Shown here: piece after piece, positions 41,944-51,377 of the stretch
Numbering within the stretch: position 1 is the first letter of the stretch
How the letters are laid out: every line of letters starts with the position of its first letter
Assembly (NCBI RefSeq): GCF_900637665.1
Contig: NZ_LR134386.1
Span: forward strand, 2,782,501 to 2,846,500
Length of the DNA stretch: 64,000 nt
Reading direction: 5' to 3'
Source: Chryseobacterium nakagawai
GTDB lineage: Bacteria > Bacteroidota > Bacteroidia > Flavobacteriales > Weeksellaceae
Made by a program: the position numbers and the translations under genes
Notes under the pieces: model-generated
What the model saw: the letters and a program-made list of their open reading frames with translations, nothing else
What the model was told of the DNA's origin: nothing
Database searches by the model: none

Positions 41944-42498
41944 ATGGAAGAATTAGATCTAATATTAGAATCTGTAAAACATGACATGGACGGTGCAGTA
42001 AAACATCTTGACCATGCATTTCAAAGAATCAGAGCAGGGCGTGCTTCTACATCAATGGTTCAGGATGTAATGGTTGAATATTATGGAGCGATGACTCCCA
42101 TCAACCAGGTAGCCAATGTTTCTGTTCCAGATGCAATGACTATCTCTATTCAACCTTGGGACAGAACAGCAATCAATGCTATTGAAAAAGCAATTATCAA
42201 TTCTAATTTAGGTTTTGCACCTTCTAATAATGGGGAGAATATTATCCTTAATGTACCACCTTTAACGGAGGAAAGAAGAAAGGAGTTGGCTAAACAGGCT
42301 AAAAGCGAAACTGAGCAGACAAAAATCGTTGTAAGAAACGCTAGACAAGACGGTTTGAAAGAACTTAAAAAGTTAGAAGGTGTTTCTGAAGATGTTGTGA
42401 AAGGTGTGGAAGAAGAAATTCAGACTTACACAGATAAGTACACAAAGCTTTGCGATGAGCATCTTAAGACAAAAGAAGCTGAAATTATGAAAGTATAA
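41944..42498 (+). CDS. frr: Ribosome recycling factor
   Basis: 184 residues from the ATG at 41944 (MEELDLILESVKHDM); the ATG ten codons upstream would add a non-homologous extension. Family motifs: FQRIRAGRASTSMVQDVMVEYYG (in parts), NVSVPDAMTISIQPWD, NLGFAPSNNGENI, LTEERRKELAKQAK and VRNARQDG. It splits post-termination ribosomes with EF-G. Usual partner of pyrH. Followed by a strong terminator. Confidence 0.96.
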   Translation: MEELDLILESVKHDMDGAVKHLDHAFQRIRAGRASTSMVQDVMVEYYGAMTPINQVANVSVPDAMTISIQPWDRTAINAIEKAIINSNLGFAPSNNGENIILNVPPLTEERRKELAKQAKSETEQTKIVVRNARQDGLKELKKLEGVSEDVVKGVEEEIQTYTDKYTKLCDEHLKTKEAEIMKV

Positions 42499-42520
42499 TT
42501 TTCAGTTTTTGAAAATAATG

Positions 42521-42554
42521 AAAGAGGATTCCTGTTTTGGAATCCTCTTTTTTT
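42521..42554 (+). terminator. Terminator of frr
   Basis: AAAGAGGATTCC (42521-42532) pairs perfectly with GGAATCCTCTTT (42539-42550), followed by further T residues. Confidence 0.85.
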
Positions 42555-42675
42555 ATAAAAAATGTTTACAAATTAATTAGAATTATCTAGTTGTTATAAT
42601 ATATTAATAAGTATTATCGTTATATTTATCGAATTATTCCTGGAGTGCTATAAAAACAGGATAAATAACATAAAG

Positions 42676-43737
42676 ATGATGACCAGAATTATTGGAGTGG
42701 GGAACTATATCCCGTCAGAAACTATTACCAATTTATTTTTTGACAAGCATATTTTCCTCAGTGAGGAGGGTGTTTTATTAAAAGACAATAATGCCTCTAT
42801 CACAGAAAAATTAAAAAAAATTACGGGTATTGAAGAAAGAAGATACGCTAAAAGTACACAAGTCACTTCAGATCTAGGACTTAAAGCAGCTCAGGCTGCC
42901 ATAGAGAATGCAGGGATAGATCCTGAAACATTGGATTATATTATATTCGCTCACAATTTTGGAGATGTCCGTTTTGGTACTATTCAATCCGATACGGTTC
43001 CCAGCCTTGCTGCCCGTGTGAAACATTTATTGGGGATACGGAACAATTTCTGTGTTGCATATGATGTTTTGTTTGGATGCCCAGGTTGGATTGAAGGAGT
43101 AATACAAGCCAACGCTTTTATCAAGGCAGGTATTGCCAAGCGTTGTTTGGTGATTGGAGCTGAAACACTCTCCCGTGTGGCGGATATTCACGACAGAGAC
43201 AGCATGATCTATGCTGACGGAGCTGGTGCTGCTGTTCTTGAAAATAATACGGAGGATGAGTCTGGAATAAAATCTCATTTATCTGCCTCTTTTACCTTCA
43301 CTGAAAAGGACTATTTATATTTTGGTAAATCTTATAATAATGAGAAATGTCCTGATACCAAATATATTAAAATGGATGGAAGGAAGATTTATGAATTTGC
43401 TCTTGTGCATGTTCCGGAAGCCATGAAAAAGTGTCTGGATAATAGTGGATATTCAATTCATGAATTAAATAAAATTATTATTCATCAGGCTAATGAGAAA
43501 ATGGATGAAGCCATTGTTAACAGGTTTTATCAACTATATAATACTCCGCCTCCGGAACACATCATGCCTATGGTGATTCATAAGCTTGGTAATAGTAGTG
43601 TAGCCACTATTCCTTCTTTGCTTGCTATGATTTTAAAGGGTGAATTAGAAGATCATGAGATCAAAAAAAATGATGTTGTTTTGTTTGCTTCAGTAGGAGC
43701 GGGGATGAATATTAATGCTTTTGTCTATCAATTTTAA
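42676..43737 (+). CDS. 3-oxoacyl-ACP synthase III-family (FabH-like) protein
   Basis: 353 residues, thiolase fold. Catalytic Cys135 in VLFGCPGWIEG, His270 in IIIHQANEKMDEA and the Asn region in HKLGNSSVATIPSL form a complete Cys-His-Asn triad, so it should be active. The IGVGNYIPSETITN start and GIEERRYAK block resemble FabH and beta-ketoacyl synthases of secondary lipid pathways. It stands alone, not beside fab genes, so a role beyond housekeeping fatty-acid initiation, such as priming a special lipid or pigment, is possible but not shown. Confidence 0.87.
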   Translation: MMTRIIGVGNYIPSETITNLFFDKHIFLSEEGVLLKDNNASITEKLKKITGIEERRYAKSTQVTSDLGLKAAQAAIENAGIDPETLDYIIFAHNFGDVRFGTIQSDTVPSLAARVKHLLGIRNNFCVAYDVLFGCPGWIEGVIQANAFIKAGIAKRCLVIGAETLSRVADIHDRDSMIYADGAGAAVLENNTEDESGIKSHLSASFTFTEKDYLYFGKSYNNEKCPDTKYIKMDGRKIYEFALVHVPEAMKKCLDNSGYSIHELNKIIIHQANEKMDEAIVNRFYQLYNTPPPEHIMPMVIHKLGNSSVATIPSLLAMILKGELEDHEIKKNDVVLFASVGAGMNINAFVYQF

Positions 43738-43761
43738 CCATTTATAAAATAATGTTTTAAC

Positions 43762-43793
43762 AAAAAAGAGACTCCAAATTTGGGGTCTCTTTT
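43762..43793. terminator. Bidirectional terminator between the FabH-like and the 43809 genes
   Basis: AAAGAGACTCC and GGGGTCTCTTT form an 11-bp stem (one G-U pair) flanked by A- and T-runs, between convergent genes. Confidence 0.8.
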
Positions 43794-43808
43794 ATACTAT
43801 TCGGTAAT

Positions 43809-44603
43809 TTATTTACAATTTTCGTTGTAATCTGTAATGACTTCTTCTACAATTTCCGGAATATTTGACATTACATCGTCAATCTGATTTTTGATTAACC
43901 TGCCAAGGCCGGATCTTTTCTTTTCATCATTCTTCAGGGAAGCATAAGCGCCGCCGGTAACCTTGCCTTTAGTATAACTACAGTCTGCAATAATTATTTT
44001 AGTTTTAGCCAAGGTAAGTTCTTCAATTTTGCCTCCTTTCTTGCTATAAATATAAGAAGGTGTTTCTCTCATTCTCTTGGTTTCAGCTTCAGCAACAGCA
44101 ATCTGACTTCCGGCTGAAAAGGTAGTAGGGTAACCGTATAGCTTATATACTTTGATTTTCCCGTCTGTTACAATTTCGGCAAACTGTGTACTTTTTGTAA
44201 GGTTGTTGAAGGCTTTTATGTTACCACTTAAACCTCCAGTTGCCGTATTAAACCCTTCTTTAGTATTGGTATATTTGATATTTTCGAAGTGTCTTTCGAT
44301 ATTGTTATTATCAATAGCAACATATTCTTTGATGTCATCAGTATCTAGTGTTTTGAACTTCTGTTTCCTTTTAGATTTATCAATATCAGATACAGCAACA
44401 AATTTTACTTTTTTCTGATTATCCCAAGGAGACATAGCATCTCCGTTTAATCTTACGATTCCTTCGATTTTTTTGCCATTTTTTTCGATGATGTACCCAT
44501 ATCTTTCATCACCTCTTAATTCATAATCTGTGTTGTTGTCTTCCTGTGCGTAAGCATTAAAAGAAACTAGTGCAAACAGGCTTAAAGCCAGTACTTTTTT
44601 CAT
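43809..44603 (-). CDS. Secreted protein of unknown function
   Basis: 264 residues; family not recognised. Signal peptide MKKVLALSLFALVSFNAYAQ, then a beta-rich region with YGYIIEKNGKKIEGIVRLNGD and VYKLYGYPTTFSAG, and a C-terminal helical tail (KKRSGLGRLIKNQIDDVMSN) near residues 230-250. Monocistronic, with a TATATTTG -7 element at 44633-44626 on the minus strand and its own terminator. Probably periplasmic or outer-membrane associated. Confidence 0.72.
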   Translation of the reverse strand: MKKVLALSLFALVSFNAYAQEDNNTDYELRGDERYGYIIEKNGKKIEGIVRLNGDAMSPWDNQKKVKFVAVSDIDKSKRKQKFKTLDTDDIKEYVAIDNNNIERHFENIKYTNTKEGFNTATGGLSGNIKAFNNLTKSTQFAEIVTDGKIKVYKLYGYPTTFSAGSQIAVAEAETKRMRETPSYIYSKKGGKIEELTLAKTKIIIADCSYTKGKVTGGAYASLKNDEKKRSGLGRLIKNQIDDVMSNIPEIVEEVITDYNENCK

Positions 44604-44625
44604 GTAGTTACAGTTTTAATTTTTG

Positions 44626-44633
44626 CAAATATA
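44626..44633 (-). promoter_or_regulatory. -7 element of the 43809-44603 gene
   Basis: TATATTTG on the minus strand, 22 bp upstream of the ATG at 44603, fits TAnnTTTG. Confidence 0.5.
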
Positions 44634-44822
44634 GTCTTTTTGGTATAGTCAGTGAGTGGAAAGCTGAAAGAGAATTTTTTGTTTATAGGTAAGGTAGTTA
44701 GAAGAAAAAAATTTTTTTGAAAATATGTAAAAGCTCAATTACAATTAATTTTAATAGTTGTTTTTACAATCTGTTTGGCTCTGTAAGTAATTTTCAAGTT
44801 TCTCTCTTTCAGCTTCCAACTT

Positions 44823-44868
44823 CAAAAAACAAAAAGATCCGATAAAATTCGGATCTTTTTGTTTTTTG
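44823..44868 (-). terminator. Very long terminator hairpin after the LptF/LptG permease gene
   Basis: Perfect 20-bp arms (44823-44842 with 44849-44868) around TAAAAT, GC-rich near the loop and A/T-rich at the base, with U-rich tails in both directions. Confidence 0.85.
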
Positions 44869-44872
44869 AAAG

Positions 44873-46330
44873 TTATTGATATCTCTTATGCTCTTTATTT
44901 TTTGAGAATCTTTTCGTAATCGGCTTGAATAGTACTTTGTATTTTTCTGCATCAAATAACTGTGAATCCGTAAGTGCTTTGAAGGTCATCCACACTCCAA
45001 AAGGAAGAAGAATGAAATTGGGAAGCCATGCTGCTAAATAAGGGTTCATTTTACCACTCCAGGACATGTTTTCCACCCCAACATTGATGACATAGAAAAT
45101 GATAAAGATAACAATCGCTATAATTACCGGAAGTCCCATTCCTCCCTTTCTGATGATAGAGCCTAAACTTGCCCCAATCAGGAAGAAAATAAGACAGGTT
45201 ACCGAATACGAGATGTATCTCTGCTGGTAAATAACAACTTTACTGAAATATTTTACATTTGTACTAAATTCATTCTTTTTAGCTTCCAGTGTTGATTTCA
45301 GATTATCAAGTCTATTGTAGGAGCTATAGATCATCTCAAGCTTTTTGTCACTTTTTACGGTATCCAGTTTTATCTGCGCTTTTGGGGCTACCTTAGGTTT
45401 GTTGGCCTGATCCATATAAGCAACTACAGTATTGGTCTGGTTTAAAACATCCGTTCCAATGTTTTTAAAGAATACTGCATTTTCCTTTTTACTAATGGCA
45501 ATCGTTGTATTAAGCTCGTTATAAGTTTGAAAACGGTAGTCATCCGTAATCTGTTCTTTTTCGATGGCTTTATTGATGAGTTCACTAATATCAAAGTGAT
45601 TCACCAATGTATCGAATTTAATCGCCTGATCAGGTTGTTTTTTTCTTACATCTTCTCCTTTCCCGGCAAAGTTATCTTCAAATACATACCCGTTATAAAG
45701 GATAAGCTTTAGAAAGTTTTTGTTGGTTGCTGTTACGAATTTCCCTTTTTCAGCCACAACAGACTGTTGGTTTTCATACGTGTTGGCTTTTTTATGAACA
45801 AAGACTCCTTCAATATTTTCTCCGTTTTCACCATAGATCTTGTCAAACTTCACCATGTATCCGGGAATCTGGTCAATAAACTGCCCCGGAGTAAAGTTGA
45901 TGGCTGGTTTTGTTTGAGCAATATTAAAAAGCATATTTTTTGCCTTCCTCTGAAAATCCGGAATAATATTGTTGGAGAAGAAAAACAGCATGATCGCAAG
46001 AATTGTTGTAATTCCTAATAGAGGAGCCATTACTCTGGTAAGGGGAATTCCTGCAGCCTTCATGGCCGCCAGTTCGTAGCGCTCTCCAAATTCTCCAAAT
46101 GACATGATACTCGCCAAAAGAATGGTGAGCGGAAGAACCATACTGATAACGTTCACCCCAAGGTAAAAAAGAAGTTTAAGGATCTGCCAGTAGCTTAATC
46201 CTTTTCCCATAAACTGCCCTAATTGAACCCAGATAATGTTTACAATGAAAATGAAAAACAATACGCTGAATATAAAGAAAAACGGTCCAAAGAAGGTTTT
46301 TATGATATATCTGTCTAGTATTTTTAACAT
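44873..46330 (-). CDS. LptF/LptG-family lipopolysaccharide export permease
   Basis: 485 residues. YjgP/YjgQ fold: three N-terminal membrane segments (YIIKTFFGPFFFIFSVLFFIF first), a large periplasmic beta-jellyroll domain (about 110-340, FTPGQFIDQIPGYMVKFDKI, EDNFAGKGEDVRKK), then three C-terminal segments (SLGSIIRKGGMGLPVIIAIV). It moves LPS from the inner membrane with LptB. Flavobacteriia often use one such long protein. Last gene of the cluster after the LolA-like chaperone. Confidence 0.9.
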   Translation of the reverse strand: MLKILDRYIIKTFFGPFFFIFSVLFFIFIVNIIWVQLGQFMGKGLSYWQILKLLFYLGVNVISMVLPLTILLASIMSFGEFGERYELAAMKAAGIPLTRVMAPLLGITTILAIMLFFFSNNIIPDFQRKAKNMLFNIAQTKPAINFTPGQFIDQIPGYMVKFDKIYGENGENIEGVFVHKKANTYENQQSVVAEKGKFVTATNKNFLKLILYNGYVFEDNFAGKGEDVRKKQPDQAIKFDTLVNHFDISELINKAIEKEQITDDYRFQTYNELNTTIAISKKENAVFFKNIGTDVLNQTNTVVAYMDQANKPKVAPKAQIKLDTVKSDKKLEMIYSSYNRLDNLKSTLEAKKNEFSTNVKYFSKVVIYQQRYISYSVTCLIFFLIGASLGSIIRKGGMGLPVIIAIVIFIIFYVINVGVENMSWSGKMNPYLAAWLPNFILLPFGVWMTFKALTDSQLFDAEKYKVLFKPITKRFSKNKEHKRYQ

Positions 46331-46346
46331 GCGCCAAAATTAATCA

Positions 46347-46370
46347 AAAAGCCGCAAACTTGCGGCTTTT
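46347..46370 (-). terminator. Hairpin between LolA-like and LptF/LptG genes
   Basis: AAAAGCCGCAA (46347-46357) and TTGCGGCTTTT (46360-46370) form an 11-bp stem with a very tight loop. It may terminate or attenuate transcription from the LolA-like gene. Confidence 0.65.
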
Positions 46371-46437
46371 ATATTTTGTTATTTTTTTCTGAAGTGAAAT
46401 TATCAAAAAGAGAATTTACCTTTTTGATTATCAACTT

Positions 46438-47085
46438 TTAAAGTTCTGTAATGACATAGTTTTTGAATTTGTTTTTGTCAAAAACAAACATATTAGGATC
46501 CAGATCCTGATTTTCTTTGTATTCTTTGATCGCAATCACGGCAACGTCTTTGTTATTTCCGTGTTGTTCCAATTTTACCATTTGTTTTTTTGCAGAATCT
46601 ACAAAAATGTAAACAAATTGGATTCCGTTGGCTTTTATCGGAGTCAGTTTAATGAAATCGGCATTTACACCATTTACTGTTTTCTTCCCATTATAAGTTA
46701 CGTTGTATTCATTTCTGTAGGTCGTAAGATAGTTGATAGGGGAGAACATGGCACTGCTTCCGTTAGGTTTTGCAATGGTTACTTCCATATCATCAGCGTT
46801 GATGTTGTAGATTTTATTTCCATCAAAGATCTGTTCTGTATCCATGATCTTTAATTTGTATTTATCTCCTGCAGTATAATAAATACCAGGTTCTGTTTTA
46901 TTAACTTGCCCGTTCAATCCGGTTCCAAAAGAAAATTTGAAGTAAGAATTCTTTTTAGAATTGTAGTTAGCTGTAATGTCATCCAATATCTTTTTAGCTT
47001 TTGCATCTATTTTCTGAGCATTGGCCATACCTACTGTGCCTACCACAAAACTTCCTAATATAATTTTTGAAATAATATTTTTCAT
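46438..47085 (-). CDS. LolA-like outer-membrane lipoprotein carrier protein
   Basis: 215 residues. Signal peptide MKNIISKIILGSFVVGTVGMANAQ, then a LolA half-barrel: KAKKILDDITANYNSKKNSYFKF, GIYYTAGDKYKLKIMDTEQIFDGNKIY (in parts), VNGVNADFIKLTP and FVFDKNKFKNYVI. It is expected to shuttle lipoproteins across the periplasm; in Bacteroidota these are grouped with LolA although identity is low. Sits downstream of ftsK and upstream of an LptF/LptG permease gene, the usual flavobacterial cluster. Confidence 0.87.
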   Translation of the reverse strand: MKNIISKIILGSFVVGTVGMANAQKIDAKAKKILDDITANYNSKKNSYFKFSFGTGLNGQVNKTEPGIYYTAGDKYKLKIMDTEQIFDGNKIYNINADDMEVTIAKPNGSSAMFSPINYLTTYRNEYNVTYNGKKTVNGVNADFIKLTPIKANGIQFVYIFVDSAKKQMVKLEQHGNNKDVAVIAIKEYKENQDLDPNMFVFDKNKFKNYVITEL

Positions 47086-47195
47086 TTTTCTTATTTAATA
47101 ATCTTTAGATAATTTTAAACTTTCGAGGGTAAAGCAATAAGGCTTGTTCCCTTTAACTACGCAGATCTTCCAAAAACTGTTCCAAAAAATACTTC

Positions 47196-47678
47196 TTATT
47201 TTTGGTACTCAAGTAAAAAATTATAAATTGAATTTTTTAAAGCTCTTTTCAGATTTTTTCTTTCAGACCCTCCTCCTATATTTTTATAACTTCCAGTACT
47301 CATATAATTCTGGTTATTGACATTAAAGTTTACTTTTGTTGTAAGTTCTGCACTAAACAGTTTAAACTGCCATGTAATATCCAATATTTTTGAATTTATT
47401 TGATCTGCAATTGAATTATTACCACTTATTAAATTGATGTTGGTTTCTTTTGCCATTTCAGAAACAGCCTCTTCGAATGTCTTTTTTACATCAGGCTGAA
47501 AAAACATACCTGCATGAGGACCTTCTATATTAAAGTTCTGAACGCTGGATGTATTATAAGTAAAAACCAATGTTTTTTCTTTAAAATATTCTTTGTTAAG
47601 AATATTGGAAGTAGAGTTCTGAGCAGATAAGCATGTCGTCGCTGAAATGAAGAATACTCCAAATAATAATTGTCTCAT
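47196..47678 (-). CDS. Small secreted protein of unknown function
   Basis: 160 residues; not recognised. Signal peptide (MRQLLFGVFFISATTCLSAQ) followed by a mixed domain with EEAVSEMAKETNINLISGNN and a C-terminal KNLKRALKNSIYNFLLEYQK helix. It lies 35 bp downstream of the small lipoprotein gene and 110 bp upstream of the LolA-like gene, so both seem inserted into the conserved ftsK-lolA junction. Confidence 0.65.
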   Translation of the reverse strand: MRQLLFGVFFISATTCLSAQNSTSNILNKEYFKEKTLVFTYNTSSVQNFNIEGPHAGMFFQPDVKKTFEEAVSEMAKETNINLISGNNSIADQINSKILDITWQFKLFSAELTTKVNFNVNNQNYMSTGSYKNIGGGSERKNLKRALKNSIYNFLLEYQK

Positions 47679-47713
47679 GTAAAGTTTTATGGTTAATTTG
47701 ATTGTTTTGTAAA

Positions 47714-48175
47714 TTATCTGGTCTCTGGCCTTTCTATATACCTTTCAAAGTTTTCAGGAAGAATATTGGTCACTGTTAATTTATTAGAAGTAATAGTAGG
47801 TTCAATTTTGATAACTTTAGTATGTTCGTTAATTTCAACCGGATGTTTACTTCTCATATTTACCATATCTATATGAAGAGCGGTAAATTCATGCTTTCCA
47901 TTTTCTAAATCAATAATAACGTATTCTTTTGGCCTGATCTGTCCCAAAGATTTACCATCAAGTACAATATTTAATCTTGCGGTATTATCCATTTTGTGGA
48001 GAGCACCCGCACCATTATAAATAAGCACTTTGCCGTTTCCCAAAGTATTATTGTCAATGACATCCAGTTTTACAGAAGCATAGTCGCTGGGAACGGACCT
48101 TAAGGCGCATGAAGATAATGTAAGCATACATGCGAAAAGGCCCAATTTGATGGTTTGTTTTATTGTAATTTTCAT
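47714..48175 (-). CDS. Small lipoprotein of unknown function
   Basis: About 153 residues from ATG 48175 (MKITIKQTIKLGLFACMLTL); an in-frame ATG two codons earlier is equally possible, and the TTG 14 codons upstream is rejected. The lipobox LSSC puts the lipidated cysteine near residue 23. The mature domain has a PEGA/immunoglobulin-like pattern (ARLNIVLDGKSLGQIRPKEYVIIDLENGKHEFTA, in parts). Second gene after ftsK; may be periplasmic and envelope-related. Confidence 0.68.
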   Translation of the reverse strand: MKITIKQTIKLGLFACMLTLSSCALRSVPSDYASVKLDVIDNNTLGNGKVLIYNGAGALHKMDNTARLNIVLDGKSLGQIRPKEYVIIDLENGKHEFTALHIDMVNMRSKHPVEINEHTKVIKIEPTITSNKLTVTNILPENFERYIERPETR

Positions 48176-48271
48176 AATCATAGTTCGAACGAATATTATA
48201 TAATATTTCCCGGGCAATATTGTTTGAAAATACCCGGGATTATTTTGTAGTAAAATACTTTTTATGATTGA

Positions 48272-50857
48272 TTAGTTTCTTAGATCCTCAAGGAATTGCT
48301 CCAAAGAATGGAGGTCACTAATAATGACTTCTCTTGCTTTAGCTCCATTAAATCCACCTACAATACCACTTGCTTCCAGCTGATCCATGATTCTTCCGGC
48401 TCTGTTGTATCCTAGTTTCAATTGTCTTTGAAGCATTGAAGTAGACCCCTGTTGCGTAGAAACAATGATTCTTGCTGCTTCTTCAAATAATGCATCCTTT
48501 TCATTAGGATCAAAAGAGCCTACAGAGGAACTATTGGCATCTTCTGAAACGTATTCAGGTAAAAGGAATGCAGATGAATATCCTTTCTGCTCACCAATAA
48601 ACTCTGCAAGTCTTTCTACTTCCGGAGTATCTACAAAGGCACATTGAAGTCTTAAAATTTCATTACCGTTAAAATACAGCATGTCTCCTTTACCAATCAG
48701 CTGATCTGCTCCCGGAGAGTCAAGGATTGTTCTTGAATCTACACTTGAGATTACTCTAAAGGCAGCTCTTGCAGGGAAGTTCGCTTTAATCATACCTGTA
48801 ATTACATTTACAGAAGGTCTTTGGGTAGCAACAATAAGGTGAATTCCCACGGCTCTTGCCAACTGCGCCAAGCGAGCGATAGGTAATTCTACCTCTTTTC
48901 CGGCCGTCATGATTAAGTCTGCAAACTCGTCTACTACTAAGACAATATAAGGAAGGAAACGGTGACCGTTTTCAGGGTTTAATTTTCTTTCTGCAAACTT
49001 TTTATTGTATTCTTTCAGATTTTTACAGAAAGCATTTTTAAGAAGGTCATACCTTGTATCCATTTCAATACAAAGAGAGTTCAGTGTATTGATTACTTTA
49101 TTGGTATCTGTGATGATGGCTTCTTCCGCATCCGGTAACTTCGCTAAATAATGTCTTTCAATTTTTGAATATAAAGAAAGTTCTACTTTTTTAGGGTCAA
49201 CCATTACGAATTTGAGTTCGCTTGGATGTTTCTTATAGAGTAGGGAAGTAAGGATGGCATTAATACCTACTGATTTACCTTGTCCTGTTGCTCCCGCCAT
49301 CAATAAGTGAGGCATCTTGGAAAGGTCAGCCATGAAAATCTCGTTGGAAATCGTTTTTCCAAAAACCACTGGAAGATCCATATCTGTATTCTGGAATTTA
49401 TGAGATGCAATCACAGAACGCATAGAAACCATCGTTGGGTTTTTTCTCGGTACTTCAATACCAATTGTTCCTTTTCCTGGCATTGGAGCAATAATTCTGA
49501 TTCCCAATGCAGAAAGGTTCAATGCAATGTCATCCTGTAATTTTTTAATTGCAGCAACACGAATTCCGGCCTCGGGTACAATTTCATACAAGGTAACCGT
49601 TGGGCCGATGGTTGCTTTAATCTCTGCAATCCCAACATTGAAATTCTTCAGAAGTCCAACGATCTTGTTTTTATTTTCCTCTAATTCTTCTTTGTTGATG
49701 GAAATTTCTTCATTACCATAATCTTTTAATAACTCAACAGGTGGCATCTGGAAATTGGCCAGATCTAATTTATGGTCATATAGGCCATGCTTATCTACAA
49801 GTTCCTGAGATTTTTTGTCGGAATCATCCAAAATATCAATTACCGGTGCTACTTCTACATTAAACTTAATATTTTCCTGTGTAGGTATTGGCGATGCAGG
49901 AACTACAGGTGCCGGAGTAGTAACAGGAGCAGAAGGTCTGATATCAAACGCTTCCTCCGGACTTGAAACCGGAACTGTTGGTTTGGTAGAAAGATTTAAA
50001 CTGACAGGTTGAGAAACCTCCTGCGGTTCATTGTCAAATGATGTATGGTTAGGAGTAGATATTGTTTCAATAGGTGCTTCTGGAAACCCCTTTGGTATAT
50101 CTACCGGTTCCGGTTCTTTAACCTTATTGATTGTACCATTAGATCCAGAATTAGTAATATCACTTACAGTGATATTAGGTGTCACCTGTTCTTCGATTTC
50201 TGTTTCTTCTTTTAATTCTTCATCAGCTTCAAAGTCTTCATCAGAATCAGGCATCATTGATTTTACTTTTCCAATCGTATTCTCATTAATCTTGTTCAGT
50301 TTTGCTTTGATTGAGCTTGGGCGAAGATTAAATTCAAGAATGAAGTACAAAAGAATACTTGCAGCCAATACAGTCCATAATCCTACAGATCCTATAATAG
50401 CATTTAAGTAATCCATAATCTGGTATCCGTAAACACCTCCCAACACTCCTTGTCCTTTGGTAAGTGCTCCCATAAAAATAGGAAGCCAGCAAATAAAAAA
50501 CAAGGAATGACCAATTGTTTTCCATGGCTTGAAGGTCTTCTTTTTAAGGATTAATGTTCCAACAACAAGAAATAAGAATGCTATAATAAATGAGGCGATA
50601 CCAATACTTTCAAATATGAAAATGTTTCCAAACCAATCTCCGGCCTTGCCGAAAATGTTTGAAGATTTTATACTCTTGTCCAGCATAGTTCCTGCCTGAC
50701 TTTGGTCAGCTTTCCAGTTCATTAAATAGGAAATGAACGATAAAGCGAGAACAGCAGAGAACAGTATAAAAGTAAGCCCGAAAAATATACGTGGCTTAGA
50801 TAAAATTCTGCCTTTTTCAGGCGATTCAGTCGGTTTTTTTTGTGTCTTTTTATCCAT
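48272..50857 (-). CDS. ftsK: FtsK/SpoIIIE DNA translocase
   Basis: 861 residues from ATG 50857. N-terminal membrane segments (FFGLTFILFSAVLALSFISYL, SIGIASFIIAFLFLVVGTLIL and others), a Pro/Glu/Thr-rich linker (about 205-330), then the motor with Walker A GATGQGKSVGI (near 520), Walker B IVLVVDEFADLI, and a C-terminal gamma DNA-reading domain (LGYNRAGRIMDQLEASGIVG). Pumps chromosomal DNA at the septum and acts with XerCD at dif. First gene of the leftward envelope cluster; -7 element TAAATTTG on the minus strand at 50879-50872. Confidence 0.95.
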   Translation of the reverse strand: MDKKTQKKPTESPEKGRILSKPRIFFGLTFILFSAVLALSFISYLMNWKADQSQAGTMLDKSIKSSNIFGKAGDWFGNIFIFESIGIASFIIAFLFLVVGTLILKKKTFKPWKTIGHSLFFICWLPIFMGALTKGQGVLGGVYGYQIMDYLNAIIGSVGLWTVLAASILLYFILEFNLRPSSIKAKLNKINENTIGKVKSMMPDSDEDFEADEELKEETEIEEQVTPNITVSDITNSGSNGTINKVKEPEPVDIPKGFPEAPIETISTPNHTSFDNEPQEVSQPVSLNLSTKPTVPVSSPEEAFDIRPSAPVTTPAPVVPASPIPTQENIKFNVEVAPVIDILDDSDKKSQELVDKHGLYDHKLDLANFQMPPVELLKDYGNEEISINKEELEENKNKIVGLLKNFNVGIAEIKATIGPTVTLYEIVPEAGIRVAAIKKLQDDIALNLSALGIRIIAPMPGKGTIGIEVPRKNPTMVSMRSVIASHKFQNTDMDLPVVFGKTISNEIFMADLSKMPHLLMAGATGQGKSVGINAILTSLLYKKHPSELKFVMVDPKKVELSLYSKIERHYLAKLPDAEEAIITDTNKVINTLNSLCIEMDTRYDLLKNAFCKNLKEYNKKFAERKLNPENGHRFLPYIVLVVDEFADLIMTAGKEVELPIARLAQLARAVGIHLIVATQRPSVNVITGMIKANFPARAAFRVISSVDSRTILDSPGADQLIGKGDMLYFNGNEILRLQCAFVDTPEVERLAEFIGEQKGYSSAFLLPEYVSEDANSSSVGSFDPNEKDALFEEAARIIVSTQQGSTSMLQRQLKLGYNRAGRIMDQLEASGIVGGFNGAKAREVIISDLHSLEQFLEDLRN

Positions 50858-51377
50858 AAATATCAATGTGGCAAATTTAATGTTTTTTCAATACTAAAAA
50901 GAATCTTTTTCTTCAAAAAACATTTTGTAGTGCTCACTTTTTACTACGATTATTTAAAGCTGATTAAAAAATATTTTGTGTTGTAAATATTGGCAGAAAT
51001 AAAAGTAAGGTTATTTTTTTTGTTTATCCCAATACCGTGTTGTTAAATTATATTAATTGATCTATATTTCTTTATAATGTTTCAAAAACATGTTCTGGAA
51101 TTTAAATTTAAAATATACAAAAAACATTAATTATTTCAACCTGGTTCCTCTTCTTAAATTGAAAAAATATTTCATATATTTGTGATCCGCATAAAATTAA
51201 TAGAGTTTTTTATATTGTATTTCTTTGCCATTTTAGCAGGTCATACGTAAGAAAAAAAACTTTATAAATTTTATTATTTAATCAACTTCCATATTCCATC
51301 CTTCTTACTCAGTGAATTGATAATTCTAATTCAATTTTCTGATTTGAAAAATAGATACAAACATTAAAAATAGATCA
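50858..51377. other. Divergent intergenic region between ftsK and the surface-protein gene
   Basis: 520 A/T-rich bases. It contains the ftsK -7 box TAAATTTG (50879-50872, minus) and, for the rightward gene, TATATTTG (51175-51182), which would give an approximately 190-nt leader. No RNA gene or convincing ORF was seen. Confidence 0.5.
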